Positions 1-11,214 are shown, counted from the first letter of the stretch. The stretch is 64,000 bases of DNA from Topomyia yanbarensis (GCF_030247195.1 NC_080672.1:186819701-186883700); one strand, 5' to 3'. The notes: a model not told the origin generated them from the letters alone. A program made the numbers and translations.

Positions 1-1315
1 GTAGGAGATCGACTACCGTCATAAAGTGAATTTCTAAACATAAGTACTTAATTTCTTGAAATTTTTTTGACCAATTCCAATATACGCTATCCTTATCCTC
101 CAAATTACGAAGGACTCAGAGCAAATCTATCAGCTGTAAGAAACGTACTGAATGCGTAATATATTTTAAAGCATTCGTTCACAGTCCCAAATTGAAACCG
201 CCAGCAGACTATATTAGAAGAAATCTCTAGTGAATGATTTTGCGCACTTCTCACTAACCTGAACTCCACACTGTGTGAGTAATCAAGCTGCTACTGACAA
301 CTGCGAGCTGCCAAAACACATGTATTGAAGTTATAGAGATGGTACTCTCATAGATAGGCCAGTCGAACTAACCAGTCTATGAGCTAAATTTATTAGTAGA
401 ATGTTAAGTGCGTAATACGGTTCGAATCGAGTTTTTGTACCACAAGCAATACTAGCATTAAAATAGTAATTTTTACTTGCTCGTCGACTTCTCACGCTAG
501 CTTTTCCCAGATAATTTTTTGCCGAATTAAGTATAAAAAGTTATTTTCAATGGTAATTAAATAGTATAAAGGATGATTTAATATTTAAATTTGACGAAAA
601 GCATAGATGTGGGATGATAAGTTATAGAATTAATAGTCAAATTGTAAAGAATAGTTAAGGAAATTATTAAAATCAAAACTTTAAATGAAAATAGTTTCTC
701 TTTGAGCGTCTTGGTGGAATACTGAAAATGAAAATTTTAAAAATGCTGAATTTAAATGAAAATCAAAATGCCTATAGAAACGAAATATCTCTGAATTAAT
801 TCCTACTATCGTGATTCACTTGCTTCTCTTATTCATACACATAATCTTAGGATTAGATAATTTTAACAAATATATAGCTAAAGTTTTATAAATCTGTACT
901 AATTGAGATTTGAACCTGACTGAACAACATTGTTTTCGGTAATACTGATTCTTCTTGACGAAAACAACAGTTTGCACAATACTGTTCAAATAATTATTCA
1001 CGATAATTTACTATATACTAGGGAGACGGAACTTTATTCCATTTACCATCTCAGTAAAATTGGTAGTAGCAGATTATTTTTTTTACCTTTTGCAATAAAT
1101 TATATTGAATTCATGTTTCCAATTTTCATTGTTCAAAAAAGAAACTATACTTAAAAAGTTTTAGATTTCATTGCTGGATATCACATACATCCTTCCCTTC
1201 TGCTCAGAAGTGCGTAATATACGCCCGTCACTTTTACTCGGAAGTGCATAATCGGTACAAAAATGCAAACCGATTAGCCAGCATGGGCTTTTATAGAATA
1301 TGTGGTATCATTTCC
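1..1315. other. AT-rich unassigned sequence
   Basis: I see no gene, RNA or repeat I can name here. Open frames are under 80 codons, overlap on opposite strands around 816-1154, and resemble no family I know. This is probably old, decayed intergenic DNA. Confidence 0.6.
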
Positions 1316-1814
1316 TTAAGGTTCAAGTTACCTTTTTTAAGCATGTGTTAGAATTGAACGCTTGGTAGTGTGGGTAGGAAAATTTGTGTTCAGCTTTGCC
1401 ACCGGATTATCCATTTAAACCTTTTTAAAACTCTAAAAGAAGAATATCAGTTGATTTATTAGATCATCACGATTCAATTCATGCAAAATACCTGCTGGAA
1501 AAACCATCGGCTTAGCTAAACGGTGCTTTTGAAAAAGTGGCTGTGGTTTTTTCATTGCGCAGTTGTGGTGCGTACCCCAGCTCGGTGTGGTAGTGTGATA
1601 AAAAATCACAGCCACTTTTTCAAAAGCACCATCCAGCTAAGCCGATGGTTTTTCCAGCAGGTATTTTGCATGAATTGAATCGTGATGATCTAATAAATCG
1701 ACTGATATTCTTCTTTTAGAGTTTTGAAAAGGTTTAAATGGATAATCTGGTGGCAAAGCTGAACACAATTTTTCTTACGCATACTACCAAGCCTTGAGGT
1801 AACTTGAGCCTTAA
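1316..1814. repeat. 499-bp palindromic fold-back element, copy 1
   Basis: The sequence reads TTAAGGTTCAAGTTACC at the left and GGTAACTTGAGCCTTAA at the right. Two arms of roughly 230 bp are near-perfect reverse complements (for example GGCTGTGGTTTTTTCATTG pairs with its complement in the other arm) around a short asymmetric centre near 1545-1610. It has no coding capacity. The TTAA borders suggest a TTAA-specific transposase such as a piggyBac-type enzyme, but that assignment is inference. Confidence 0.8.
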
Positions 1815-2857
1815 GGTGGTGTAGTGGGTGAAAAAACATCAATGTTTTTTATTCGTTTAATTGTTAGTATTGAACCTCTAGAAAAGCCCAGCGCAATATG
1901 GTGGCCACACTGATCTTCTTTTGTACTAAACAACCATGCGTTTCAATGATTTCAGTCTATCGGCAACTTTAATAGCGTCTTTCTCGAAACCGCCTTTTTC
2001 AAATTGCCGATAACTCAAAAACCATTCAACGAATTGACTTGATTATTTATGAGAATGCATAACATGTGTAGTCAGTCGATGAACTAAGGGAAATGGAATA
2101 CATAAATCTTCCTCGTTATTTTGAAGAAAAGTGTTCACTGAATTTTATTTTTCGGATCTTATGCCATTTTCCGAACTTCCAACTGTTCTATTTTTTTTTT
2201 TTTTTTGGTTCACAGAGTAACTAGAAGTCTATGTTTTAAAAATCTTATTGAATTTCCTATTTCAGACAATTGTATCAAGAGTTATCATGCCCACCGCGGC
2301 ACTCCTCGATATGGAAATGGTTGAACGTTTTTTCTTCGAACGCTCGTATGTGTGGCTTTGCCTGACTGAAAATTTGTCATTCATAATGAATGTATACATA
2401 AACCTTGACGAGAGGCCCATTGTCACCTTGCCATCAAAATCGTATAACAAAATTACTTTCAGTTTGAGCATTTTATAGTAGTCGCCCCTTAAAAGACAGG
2501 TTTTATTTAATACACCGCACTTATAGTTTGTTTACATATTTAAAAAAAATTAGAAAAACAATATATTTAATTTGTTCAGTGTTTCAAATAAACCACACAT
2601 TTCACACCAAGGAGCCTGTTTCCAAAGGAACGGTGGAAACCAATCATTGTTATGCACGTTTCTGGGAGTGAGTAAAAAAATCAAAGCAATCCAAGTTGGT
2701 TTGGACTCTTAAGTTTTCACTCCTGGTTTTGGCTCCTCTTGTCCACTCCGGTTTGTGATTCTTGTTATGGCGTCGCTTATAGACCGAATTTATTTTCAAA
2801 CTTTGCTAGTAGGGCTTCAAGATTTGTATGTTTAATTTCTCAATTATCCCAGCAGAT
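1815..2857. other. Unassigned DNA inside the composite; weak exon-like ORF
   Basis: Mostly AT-rich DNA. One stretch, 2266-2478, follows a good splice-acceptor-like sequence (pyrimidine-rich, ending TTTCCTATTTCAG at 2265). It is open for 70 codons to a TAG and has AATAAA at about 2588. It could be a terminal exon, but an opposite-strand ORF of equal size covers it and I recognise no domain. I treat it as unproven. Confidence 0.25.
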
Positions 2858-3480
2858 TGTACAGGGTGCGCCAGCTGGATGCATCCTTTTTCAACATTTT
2901 TTAGTCGTTTTCACAAGTAAACAAGTTTTTTTAGGATAATTCATCCCATTTATTATAAACCAGGTTTAAAATACAACGTCGATTAAATGACCACCCCCAT
3001 TTGATACACAAAAAGCAGCTCTTTTGCGGGCATTTGGCATGCAAATGTTCAATGTCATGACATTGGACAGCGTTTCGGCCTTAATCGCCGCAATTTCAGC
3101 TCGTATATTAGCTTTGAGTTCGTTAAGATGCTTAGGTTAGCTAAAATACACTTCACTTTTCAAATAACCCCACAGAAAAAGTCTGGCGGAGAACGAGGAG
3201 GGCATTCCAAATCACCATTTTTTGAGACAACGCGTCCTGAAAATTTGCTCTGTAAGAACTTGATTGCGGTGTGGTAAAGTGCCCTGTCTTGTTGAAAATA
3301 GAAGTTTTTCAGACCTTCTTTATGCATTTCTGGACAGACAAAGTGCGCTTAAATCCAACAGCAGCGTGCGTTGTCAATGGTCTCTCCCTCTTTGAAAAAA
3401 ATAAGGACCGATGATTGTATTGGAGCACACTCCGTCCCAAACAGTTTCTGCTGAAGTGATGAAATCCAAAAGATCAAATG
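2858..3480 (-). pseudogene. Fossil mariner-type (IS630/Tc1/mariner) transposase, C-terminal half
   Basis: Reading the minus strand from about 3340 gives a catalytic-type block QQDRALYHTA. A second block, LECPPRSPPD, follows, then FLWGYLKSEVY after a one-base frameshift near 3180. An in-frame stop follows shortly after, and a conserved-looking tail (GGGHLIDVVF) ends at about 2966. The aspartates of QQD and PPD are separated by 34 residues, as in the mariner DD34D triad. The first catalytic aspartate and the DNA-binding domain are missing or unrecognisable. The left border near 2858 carries TACAGGGTGCGCCAGCTGG, a plausible terminal repeat; I found no matching right end. This is a dead 5'-truncated copy. 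Confidence 0.7.
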
Positions 3481-3908
3481 CATAGTGAAAGGATGCAAAA
3501 CAGGTGTACCATTTATTACTGTAATAGCCTAAGCATAGCCTAGTACGCTAATCATTGAATGCTGGCCTTCGAGGTCTCTCGAAAAGAAGGTTTCGCCATG
3601 AACTGTACCAAGGATCTGTTTTGCTTTTGTGCTTGATAAAATGAAAATTGAAAATCTAAATTGAGCTGGGGCTTTTAAACTGTATGCTGCAATTATAATC
3701 TAGTAACCTGTTTTCACTCCTTGGCGGTTTTCACTCCTCAGGAGCCAAAAAACCATGAGTGATGAAATCATGGATTTTAATGATTTTTCAAACTATGGTT
3801 TTATCAATGCCTGCTGATTGGAGTGATTTTTGAAACACTGAATTTGTTCTTTACATACGACCGGCATAAACCTGTATAGACAGATAACGTACGTAATGCA
3901 ATGACAAT
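3481..3908. other. Unassigned DNA between fossil transposase and second fold-back
   Basis: AT-rich sequence with no ORF of note. Short stretches with GGAGTGA and GGAGCCAAAA recur on both sides of the transposase remnant (near 2660-2735 and 3715-3755), suggesting the remnant interrupted an older repeat. Confidence 0.35.
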
Positions 3909-4407
3909 TTAAGGCTCAAGTTACCTCAAGGCTTGGTAGTATGCGTAAGAAAAATTGTGTTCAGCTTTGCCACCAGATTATCCATTTAAACCTTTTCAAA
4001 ACTCTAAAAGAAGAATATCAGTCGATTTATTAGATCATCACGATTCAATTCATGCAAAATACCTGCTGGAAAAACCATCGGCTTAGCTGGATGGTGCTTT
4101 TGAAAAAGTGGCTGTGATTTTTTATCACACTACCACACCGAGCTGGGGTACGCAACACAACTGCGCAATGAAAAAACCACAGCCACTTTTTCAAAAGCAC
4201 CATTTAGCTAAGCCGATGGTTTTTCCAGCAGGTATTTTGCATGAATTGAATCATGATGATCTAATAAATCGACTGATATTCTTCTTTTAGAGTTTTAAAA
4301 AGGTTTAAATGGATAATCCGGTGGCAAAGCTGAACACAAATTTTCCTACGCACACTACCAAGCGTTCAATTCTAACACATGCTTAAAAAAGGTAACTTGA
4401 ACCTTAA
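3909..4407. repeat. 499-bp palindromic fold-back element, copy 2 (inverted)
   Basis: This is the reverse complement of 1316-1814 with scattered substitutions and the same length. It starts TTAAGGCTCAAGTTACC and ends GGTAACTTGAACCTTAA. Arms pair around a centre near 4115-4170. No coding capacity. Confidence 0.8.
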
Positions 4408-5569
4408 TGCGAACACGCCCACTGTTAGTTTAGTTAGTTTTTGCTTGCACTGTTCTAGGATTTCATCAGAATGCCGAACCTAATCCCTTCGCTCCTTTAG
4501 AAGCGCTCCCAGTTGCTAAAACAGTGGATACGTGCTGTTCTAATAAACATCTTTAGAGCTGTAAAGAGTGCTTAGCACACGGGAGTGGGTGGCATGCAGT
4601 AAAAACTCTCAGCCGAGGAGTCCCATCATGGGAACCCACTCGCCGTTAGAGCTGATATCCAGCGAGCGGACAAGAGTGCGAGTGACACACGAGCCTATAG
4701 CGAAGGCAGATAACTCATAATTGATAACAATCAAACATAATTGCCGCTCGTGCTGATTGTCACATAGTTGAGAGTTCTTCGAAAACGTGTGTACAGCAGT
4801 AGGTAGCATACAGTGTGAGTCTCTCGCTCGCAGGCGAACGAGGATGTGTTGGTTTCTTGCTCTTTTAGCAACACTGGTCTCAATTTGTCGAGCTGAGTCG
4901 ATTGGTATATGAGATTCGGCCCTCCGGGCCTCGAAAAAAGTTTACAAAGTTTCAGCGAATCCTATACATTTTTTTTGTAAGAAATGTAAAACATGTTAAG
5001 ATATGTCTAAAGAACAATTTTTAATGATATGTTGGCATGCAGGGAAAATTAAATCAGAGTGTAAGTGATCTTACTATTGTAATATAGCAAAAACACGATT
5101 TTTGATTGGAGACACCTCTAAATCATGTTCAAATTAAGTCATTTTTGGCGAAAGTTCTTGAATTCACACCTAGAACAAAAATCTAAGCTGTATATTTCAA
5201 AACTTTTTCAAAATGTGGAGAGGTCTAGTGGGCATCATCGAAATGCGCCGCATGTTTAAAGAGCGCGGGGCGTGACATTAACCTTCATATCTCTGAACAG
5301 AAACAAAAGGACAAAAATATCTTTACAGTTTATTGAAGGTGAACGTTTTTCGCGTCATATTTTTTTATTTTTTATAGCGCTGAGAACACGAAAATATTTT
5401 AAATTGTTAATTAAAAATGTATGTAAAATACTGCTATTAAAACAAATATTCCGTAAATATATTTTTATATGACAGTGTAAGTATCATTGGCATTCTATAA
5501 GTGTGCAAAATTTCGTTCCATTATCTAGAGTAGTTTTCGAGAAATAAGAAATTGAAAAAGATGATATTT
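4408..5569. other. Intergenic DNA with a relic of the right-end repeat family
   Basis: No gene seen. At 4888-4935 the sequence GTCGAGCTGAGTCGATTGG, followed by TTCGGCCCTCCGGGCCTC, is a short diverged relative of the ends of the tandem units at 61.1, 62.3 and 63.5 kb. A short hairpin (GAGTCCCATCATGGGAACCCACTC region) lies near 4617-4640. The rest is AT-rich and unassigned. Confidence 0.5.
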
Positions 5570-5599
5570 TATTGTTTTCAGAGGATTAAAAGCCTATAA

Positions 5600-6535
5600 T
5601 TGGAAGTTTTCATTGCAATCTCTTCCTCCCATTACGATGTAATTGTTCTTACCGAGACTTGGTTAGATGATAGAATTCATTCTCGTCAGCTTTTTGGTGA
5701 TTCATATGCTGTCTATAGAAACGATCGCAGTTTTGTGAGCAGCCGTAAATCACGCGGAGGGGGCGTACTCATAGCCGTATCTACTGCATTGAATAGTTTC
5801 GTTGATCCAACACCTGTTGATGTTTCGCTTGAACAGCTGTTCGTTAAACTGAAGTTACATGATCGTTTTGTCAGCATAGGTGTAATTTACTTACCACCAG
5901 ATTGTAAGAGTGATCTAGTCAGTGCAAACAACCATGTGCGATCAATTGATGCTGTTTTTTCTTGCCTTGGAAGTAATGACTGCGCATTATTGTTTGGAGA
6001 CTACAATCAGTCTGGCCTCATTTGGGACACACATGACAATGTCGCACCAGTAGTCAACGTACTTCGATCTTACATTTCTACCGCTTGCGCTGCGCTATTA
6101 GATGGATTCAGCTTCAACTGTCTCACACAACTTAACAGCGTGGAAAACCGTTATGGTCGTATCCTGGACTTTGTCTTATTGAATGAGACTGCACTTGCCG
6201 ACTATCAGATTCGCGAACCTGCCGAATCAATCTCTGTGATTGATGCAAATCATCCACCAGTTGAAGTTACTATCAGTCTGCCGAAACCTGTTATTTTTGA
6301 GGATATCCCGAATGATCTTGGTTTTGACTTTCACCGAGCTGATTTCTTGGGACTTGCATCAGCACTCCTTCATACAGATTGGCATTCACTTGAGGATACG
6401 GAAGATATTGACTCCGCCGTTGGATATTTCACTGCCGTGATTAATGCTCTCATGACTGATTATGTTCCTTTGCGTAGGCCAGCTCGTAAGCCACCGTGGG
6501 GTAATGCACATCTACGATTCTTAAACGGCTCAAAT
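5600..6535 (+). pseudogene. LINE apurinic/apyrimidinic-type endonuclease domain
   Basis: This endonuclease would nick target DNA to prime reverse transcription. Visible blocks in order are VLTETWLDD (catalytic Glu) about 16 residues in, a glycine-rich RGGGVLIAVS, LLFGDYN (the GDFN metal-binding block) near residue 130, and NRYGRILDFVL. It closes with DANHPPVEV, where most such domains have SDH, so the last catalytic aspartate may be altered. The beginning is missing: a likely RGL motif lies just upstream at about 5580 in another frame. The frame continues as nonsense to 6703; true homology shifts frame near 6535 into the RT ORF. It lies outside the tandem duplication, so it is present once. 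Confidence 0.8.
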
Positions 6536-6549
6536 CTAAGGCACTTCGA

Positions 6550-8421
6550 TTGTATTGCCGTACACGCTGTCGTTTCGCCAAATATCATTTTGCGCAAGCG
6601 AGTAATAATTGTCGATCTTATAACCTTCTCTTGTACAAACGCTACTCCATTCGAACACAAGCAAACCTGCGCAGTAATCCCCGACAGTTTTGGAAATTTG
6701 TGAACTCCAAGCGGAAGGAGAACGGCTTACCTACTGATATGTTTTTGAAGGAGCAGACTGCCAATCTGGCTTCGGAGAAGTGTGGCCTATTCGCTACTCA
6801 CTTTAAAAGCGCATTCAATGAAACAATTTCATCTGCAGATCAAATAGCGCACGCTTGTAGAGACACTCCATTAAATATTTCTCCTTTGAGAAGTTTCACT
6901 GTTACAGATCGGCAGGTTATTGCAGCAATCAACAAGCTAAAATATTCAGTCACTCCTGGTCTTGACGGCATACCTTCATGTGTTCGCAAGAAATGCGCGA
7001 ATGTACTAATTTTACCGCTGACAACTCTATTCAACAGTTCCTTCAGGCAGTGTCGTTATCCTTCCAGCTGGAAAAGATCAATTATGTTTCCTGTATTCAA
7101 AAAAGGAGATCGGCGAAATGTTGAAAATTACAGAGGAATTACATCGTTGTGTGCCTGCTCCAAAGTTTTTGAGATCATAATGAACGATGTGCTCTTTGCA
7201 TCCTGCCAAAGCTACATTTCCCCTGATCAACACGGATTCATCCCAAAAAGATCTACTTCCACGAATCTCGCTCAATTCGTGTCATTCTGCTTACGTAATA
7301 TGGACGCTGGTGCTCAGGTTGACACTGTATACACCGACTTGAAATCAGCAATTGACAGAGTTGATCACGCAATACTTTTGGAACGGCTGAAGTTATTAGG
7401 AGTGTCTCTTGACCTGATCATTTGGCTCCATTCATATCTGAGAGATCGAACACTTGTAGTAAAAATTGGATGTGTGTTCTCTGCCCCTTTTACGAACAAC
7501 TCGGGTGTTCCCCAAGGAAGTAACTTGGGCCCACTCTTATTCACACTCTTTATCAATGATCTAGCCACGGTATTACCTCCGGGTTGTCGTATATTCTTCG
7601 CTGATGACGTTAAATTATACATGATCGTCAAGTGCATCAGGGATTGCTTAGCTTTACAACAGCTCTTGGACACTTTCAATGACTGGTGCTCCTTAAACTC
7701 GCTTACAATTAGTATTCACAAATGCAGTGTAATATCGTATCATCGCAAGCACAAGCCAATTTCGTACGACTACTGTATTGGAGATCAACATCTTGAGCGT
7801 GTACGACAAGTGTGTGACCTTGGAGTCACTTTGGATTCTGCACTCACTTTCCGACCTCACTTCGACTATATCATTAACAAGGCAAACCGCCAGATGGGAT
7901 TCATGTTTAAAATTTCGAATGAATTTAACGACCCTCTTTGTCTTCGCTCACTGTACTGCGCATTGGTACGGTCGATATTGGAATCTAACTCCATAATATG
8001 GTGTCCGTATCAAGCAACATGGATAGCGAGAATTGAAGCCATTCAAAGAAAATTCGTTCGTTATGCATTAAGACGCCTTCCGTGCCAGGACCCTATTAAT
8101 CTTCCGCCGTACGAAGACCGCTGTAGATTATTAGGTCTACACACGCTTGAAACGAGAAGGAGAGTAGCCCAAGCTGTTTTCGTCGCTAAGATTCTTCTAG
8201 GTGAGTTAGATACGCCGGAATTATTAGGTCAACTCCACATCTATGCACCAGAACGTGTACTCCGTCAACGAAACTTTTTGCTGTTGGAACATAGGAACTC
8301 TCTATATGGTTGTCATGACCCGATTCGTTTCATGTCTGCCATATTCAACGATGTGTTTGCGGATTTCGATTTCAACGTGTCATCCACCACTTTCAAGAAT
8401 CGGCTGCTAAGGAGTCTCTGA
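6550..8421 (+). CDS. LINE reverse transcriptase, copy 1
   Basis: RNA-directed DNA polymerase of the Jockey-like element, open for 623 codons without a stop. Motifs in order include TPGLDGIPS; FPVFKKGDRRNVENYRGI; SPDQHGFIPKRST; YTDLKSAIDRVDH (motif A, where an aspartate catalyses); SGVPQGSNLGPLLFTLFIND (motif B); and FADDVKLY (motif C, near residue 349). A C-terminal block (YCALVRSILESNSIIWCPY ... RFVRYALRRLP) is typical of the clade. The first codons belong to a frame continuing from the endonuclease across a frameshift, so the TTG at 6550 is not a real start. The RT itself looks intact, but without a frame-continuous endonuclease the copy is unlikely to be active. Confidence 0.9.
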   Translation: MYCRTRCRFAKYHFAQASNNCRSYNLLLYKRYSIRTQANLRSNPRQFWKFVNSKRKENGLPTDMFLKEQTANLASEKCGLFATHFKSAFNETISSADQIAHACRDTPLNISPLRSFTVTDRQVIAAINKLKYSVTPGLDGIPSCVRKKCANVLILPLTTLFNSSFRQCRYPSSWKRSIMFPVFKKGDRRNVENYRGITSLCACSKVFEIIMNDVLFASCQSYISPDQHGFIPKRSTSTNLAQFVSFCLRNMDAGAQVDTVYTDLKSAIDRVDHAILLERLKLLGVSLDLIIWLHSYLRDRTLVVKIGCVFSAPFTNNSGVPQGSNLGPLLFTLFINDLATVLPPGCRIFFADDVKLYMIVKCIRDCLALQQLLDTFNDWCSLNSLTISIHKCSVISYHRKHKPISYDYCIGDQHLERVRQVCDLGVTLDSALTFRPHFDYIINKANRQMGFMFKISNEFNDPLCLRSLYCALVRSILESNSIIWCPYQATWIARIEAIQRKFVRYALRRLPCQDPINLPPYEDRCRLLGLHTLETRRRVAQAVFVAKILLGELDTPELLGQLHIYAPERVLRQRNFLLLEHRNSLYGCHDPIRFMSAIFNDVFADFDFNVSSTTFKNRLLRSL

Positions 8422-8724
8422 CTTGACAGTTATTTACCGACGACTTTTTAATCTGTAGTTTTATTTGCTGCTTTTCTTTTATATATGTTTTTTACTTTTA
8501 CTTTACTTTTTGTATTAGCCTGTTTTGTTACATTTTTTTTTCTTTTATTTTTATTGTTAAGTTATTATTGTTATTGTTAAGTTATGTATTGTGTATTCAA
8601 TTGAAAAGATATGGGGTTTTTATGCCAATTTGAGAAGAGTTAATGTTTCACTCAAATTGGCTTTTCCCCATCCCCACATTCATTAAGACCAACCAGGTCA
8701 GATGATAAATAAAATAAAATAAAT
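8422..8724 (+). other. LINE 3' UTR and tail
   Basis: After the TGA of the RT the sequence is T-rich, with repeats of ATTGTTAAGTTATT. It then carries a stem-forming pair (GCCAATTTGAGAAGAG ... CTCAAATTGGC) near 8620-8662 and a tail of AATAAA-type repeats. A 3' hairpin of this kind is often what a LINE RT recognises; that role is inference. Confidence 0.55.
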
Positions 8725-9300
8725 TTAAACAAAAAAATCAATTTTAACAAGATATGTATACCAAAAGTTACACTCCATGTCCCCTACAACAAAATATGAA
8801 AATCGGTGATTTTTTGGATATTTCGAGGCCCACTTGACGTGGTTTGACTCATCATCAATATCAAATATCAAATCAAATATCAAATAAAAACATTTCAATA
8901 GAAACTCATTCCAGAGTTCTGAAATCAATCATAAGTCTCAGATCTCCTATCATATTGAGTTCAGTTTTGAAGGGATGTACTGTAATATGGATTAAGGTTC
9001 ATTTTTAATAGGGAGCGAAATTGGAATTGATTTAATATGTATGAAACCTAGAACATTTGCTGAAAATGTTTTAATTTTGGGAATGCGTCGAGTTGAGACG
9101 AAAAACTAATATAATTAATAACGAGAATAACACTTTCCAAAAGTAGGGGAATTTATGAAAAATGGCATTTTCCATTCGACTCTAGCAGGTCCCGATCGAC
9201 TTTTGTTAAGATTTGATTGTTGTTTTATAACCTATGAATAGGTAAAATAAATGTTCGAAAACAGTATTTAAGGTCAAGATCATATCATTTTGAAACCGCC
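8725..9300. other. Unassigned spacer between LINE and BEL element
   Basis: AT-rich, no gene recognised. It ends in CCGCC at 9296-9300, one half of the BEL target-site duplication. Confidence 0.6.
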
Positions 9301-9947
9301 TGATGGATTCCTGAGTCTTCGGCTTACCAGTGTCTTCGATAGCGATAGCGTGGACCAAACTCAGCATCCCAACATCGAATAAATATGTTTACCCGAAACA
9401 GTGGAATCCAACCGGCTTCACAGTTACGCCAGCACACGCCAGGACTTCTCCGATTGTAAATCACAAAACCTTAATACGCACCATAGTTTATTACACATCA
9501 ACAATTATAATTTAGCTAATCCGAAAAAAGAACATTTATTCTTAAAATAACACAATCGAACATTTATTGTAAACTACATATTTTAATCCTAATGATAATT
9601 TAATGCCCACGAGCGGGCCGCACGGTGTTACTTCGGCGCGATTTAGCTGGACACTAACTCACAGCATCGCAAGATCGATCTTTATCAGTCCGTTCGAGAT
9701 CGAAGCGGCAGCATGTGGTAGTGTAATCAGCAGAATTCTCCATCCCTTGCTAATCCCTTGGAGAGTCCGACAGATTATTGATGACATCACCGCTTCTCAT
9801 CACTGGTACGTTCTGTATCAAGGGCACCGGACGATCGATGCCGTATTGTTTTGACTGTCTAGACGGGTAAGGCGATCCTACAGCAGAACAATGCACTGTT
9901 TTTAAACTGTCTGCACCAGGGATGTAGTTGAAGGCAGGTCGCAGACA
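9301..9947 (-). repeat. BEL 3' LTR, copy 1
   Basis: 647 bp. On the plus strand it starts TGATGGATTCCTGAGTC and ends GGTCGCAGACA. It is the downstream LTR for the minus-strand element. It is 8 bp longer than the other LTR, having kept ATATTTTA near 9577-9590. It is preceded by target duplication CCGCC. Confidence 0.93.
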
Positions 9948-9961
9948 TCCTCACCCACCCT
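9948..9961 (-). other. Polypurine tract, BEL copy 1
   Basis: On the minus strand AGGGTGGGTGAGGA lies directly against the 3' LTR, the expected place for the primer of plus-strand DNA synthesis. Two thymines interrupt the purines. Confidence 0.75.
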
Positions 9962-10026
9962 GAAATATTCGTTATTTCTGAAATAAAGAAAAGAAACTCC
10001 TCTCGACTAGGATGGGATAGGCAAGG

Positions 10027-11214
10027 CTACTGCTGCTGGCGGCTACTAGGTTGTTCGTTGAATTCTGGTGTAGGCAGCAAACGCAGCTTCTCAACCGGAC
10101 GCTTCAATGTTCCAGTAGCGGTCTTAAGAGTGACCACTCTAACAATACCGTCTGGTCCTGGATGTAACTCCTGTATTCTACCCATTTTCCAGCGAGTTGG
10201 AGGTAGGTTTTCTTCGAAAATGACGACAAGCTTACCGATTTCAATTTCTATTGGCGGTCGCCAGCGCTTCGTTCGACCCTGCAACTGACACAAGTACTCC
10301 CTCTGCCATCTTCTCCAAAAATCCTGGAGCATCCTTTGCATACGTTGCCAATAGTTTAAACGGTTTATGGGAACTGCTTGCAACTGTTGTTCTGGAAGTG
10401 ACTGCAATGACGATCCAACCAAGAAATGCGCAGGAGTTAACGGTTCAAGATCGTTCGGGTCGTCTGATGTAGGTGTAAGTGGTCGAGAATTTAAACAGCC
10501 TTCCACTTGCACAAGAAGCGTGTTCATATCTTCGGGCGACACGACGCTGTCCCCAATCACGCGCAAGAGGTGATGTTTGGCCGATCTCACAGCCGCCTCC
10601 CACAAGCCTCCGAAATGAGGTGCACTCGGAGGACTAAAATGCCAGCGAATGCCCTCTTCTGCACACTTATTGGATACCTTCTCCTGATGCTGTTTATCCC
10701 GGAACAAACGTAGTACTTCTACCAGTTTGTTCCGAACTCCAACGAAGTTAGTACCGTTGTCGGAATAAATATCGGTTGGCCTTCTTCGACGGACAACGAA
10801 CCGACGCAAAGCCTGCAAGAATCGATCCGTAGATAAATCCCCGACAAGCTCCAGATGAATCGCCTTCGTGCAAAGGCACACGAAAATTGCCGCGTACGCT
10901 TTTACTGCTGCGCGTCGTGGTACAGGGCGTACATAGATTGGTCCGAAATAGTCCACTCCCGACCTTGAGAAAGGACGAGAAATAGTCACTCGCGCTGCTG
11001 GCAGGTCTCCCATAAATTGCTGCAACGGAGTGGGCTTTGATCGGAAGCATTTTTGACAACGATGAACGGTTTCCCTGGCTACATTGCGTCCTCCTAACGG
11101 CCAGTAGCGAAGTCTGACCACACTCAGCAACAATTGGGTCATTAAGCTATATATAGTTTTCCGTTCCATTCGATAAATTTTAGGTCCAATATACATAATA
11201 TAACATGATTTCAA
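10027..11214 (-). pseudogene. BEL integrase, N-terminus replaced, copy 1
   Basis: The integrase inserts the cDNA into the host genome. Catalytic core residues are visible: D88 in GVDYFGP, D152 in YSDNGTNF and E206 in GGLWEAAV, giving a long D-E spacing of 54, as in BEL/Pao integrases. The C-terminal part has the WxxMGRIxELHPG-type block (KMGRIQELHPGPDG) typical of the family. Of the HHCC zinc-binding domain only the CQKC pair (C53, C56) remains. The first ~26 residues come from an unrelated AT-rich segment. The domain should be a continuation of the pol ORF, so this ATG is not a natural start. Confidence 0.88.

Larger units (their letters stand above)
1316..4407. mobile_element. Composite element bounded by inverted 499-bp fold-backs
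   Basis: The two fold-back elements at 1316-1814 and 3909-4407 are reverse complements of each other, so the whole 3.1 kb forms a giant inverted repeat around a 2.1-kb centre. All four fold-back ends read TTAAGG(T/C)TCAAGTTACC or its complement, and TTAA sits at both outer borders. The centre contains a fossil mariner-type transposase and unassigned DNA. Two explanations fit: one composite unit that moved with a TTAA target, or two independent insertions of one MITE family in opposite orientation. The sequence alone does not decide. Confidence 0.55.
5570..8724 (+). mobile_element. Jockey-like non-LTR retrotransposon, 5'-truncated
   Basis: The order is apurinic endonuclease, reverse transcriptase, C-terminal region, then a 3' UTR ending in an AT-rich tail of AAATAAAATAAAATAAA at about 8707-8723. 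There is no LTR and no ORF1 (gag) upstream, so the copy is 5'-truncated just inside the endonuclease. The domain order and RT motifs fit the Jockey/CR1 group; I cannot name the family. I saw no convincing target-site duplication. From 6568 onward the sequence is repeated at 24134, because the tandem duplication breakpoint falls inside this element. Confidence 0.85.

Noticed and set aside
1433..1615. 60-codon frame repeated in both fold-backs (FYHTTTPSWGT…)
   Set aside because: It spans the palindrome centre, and the same sequence is open on both strands because of the inverted repeat; no sign of selection for coding.
6460..7679. Minus-strand frames up to 104 codons under the LINE
   Set aside because: Antisense shadows of the RT.
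8530..8600. ATTGTTAAGTTATT short tandem repeat as an independent microsatellite
   Set aside because: It is part of the LINE 3' UTR and is present in both copies.
10058..10713. Plus-strand frames across the BEL integrase
   Set aside because: They are opposite-strand shadows of a clear integrase ORF.
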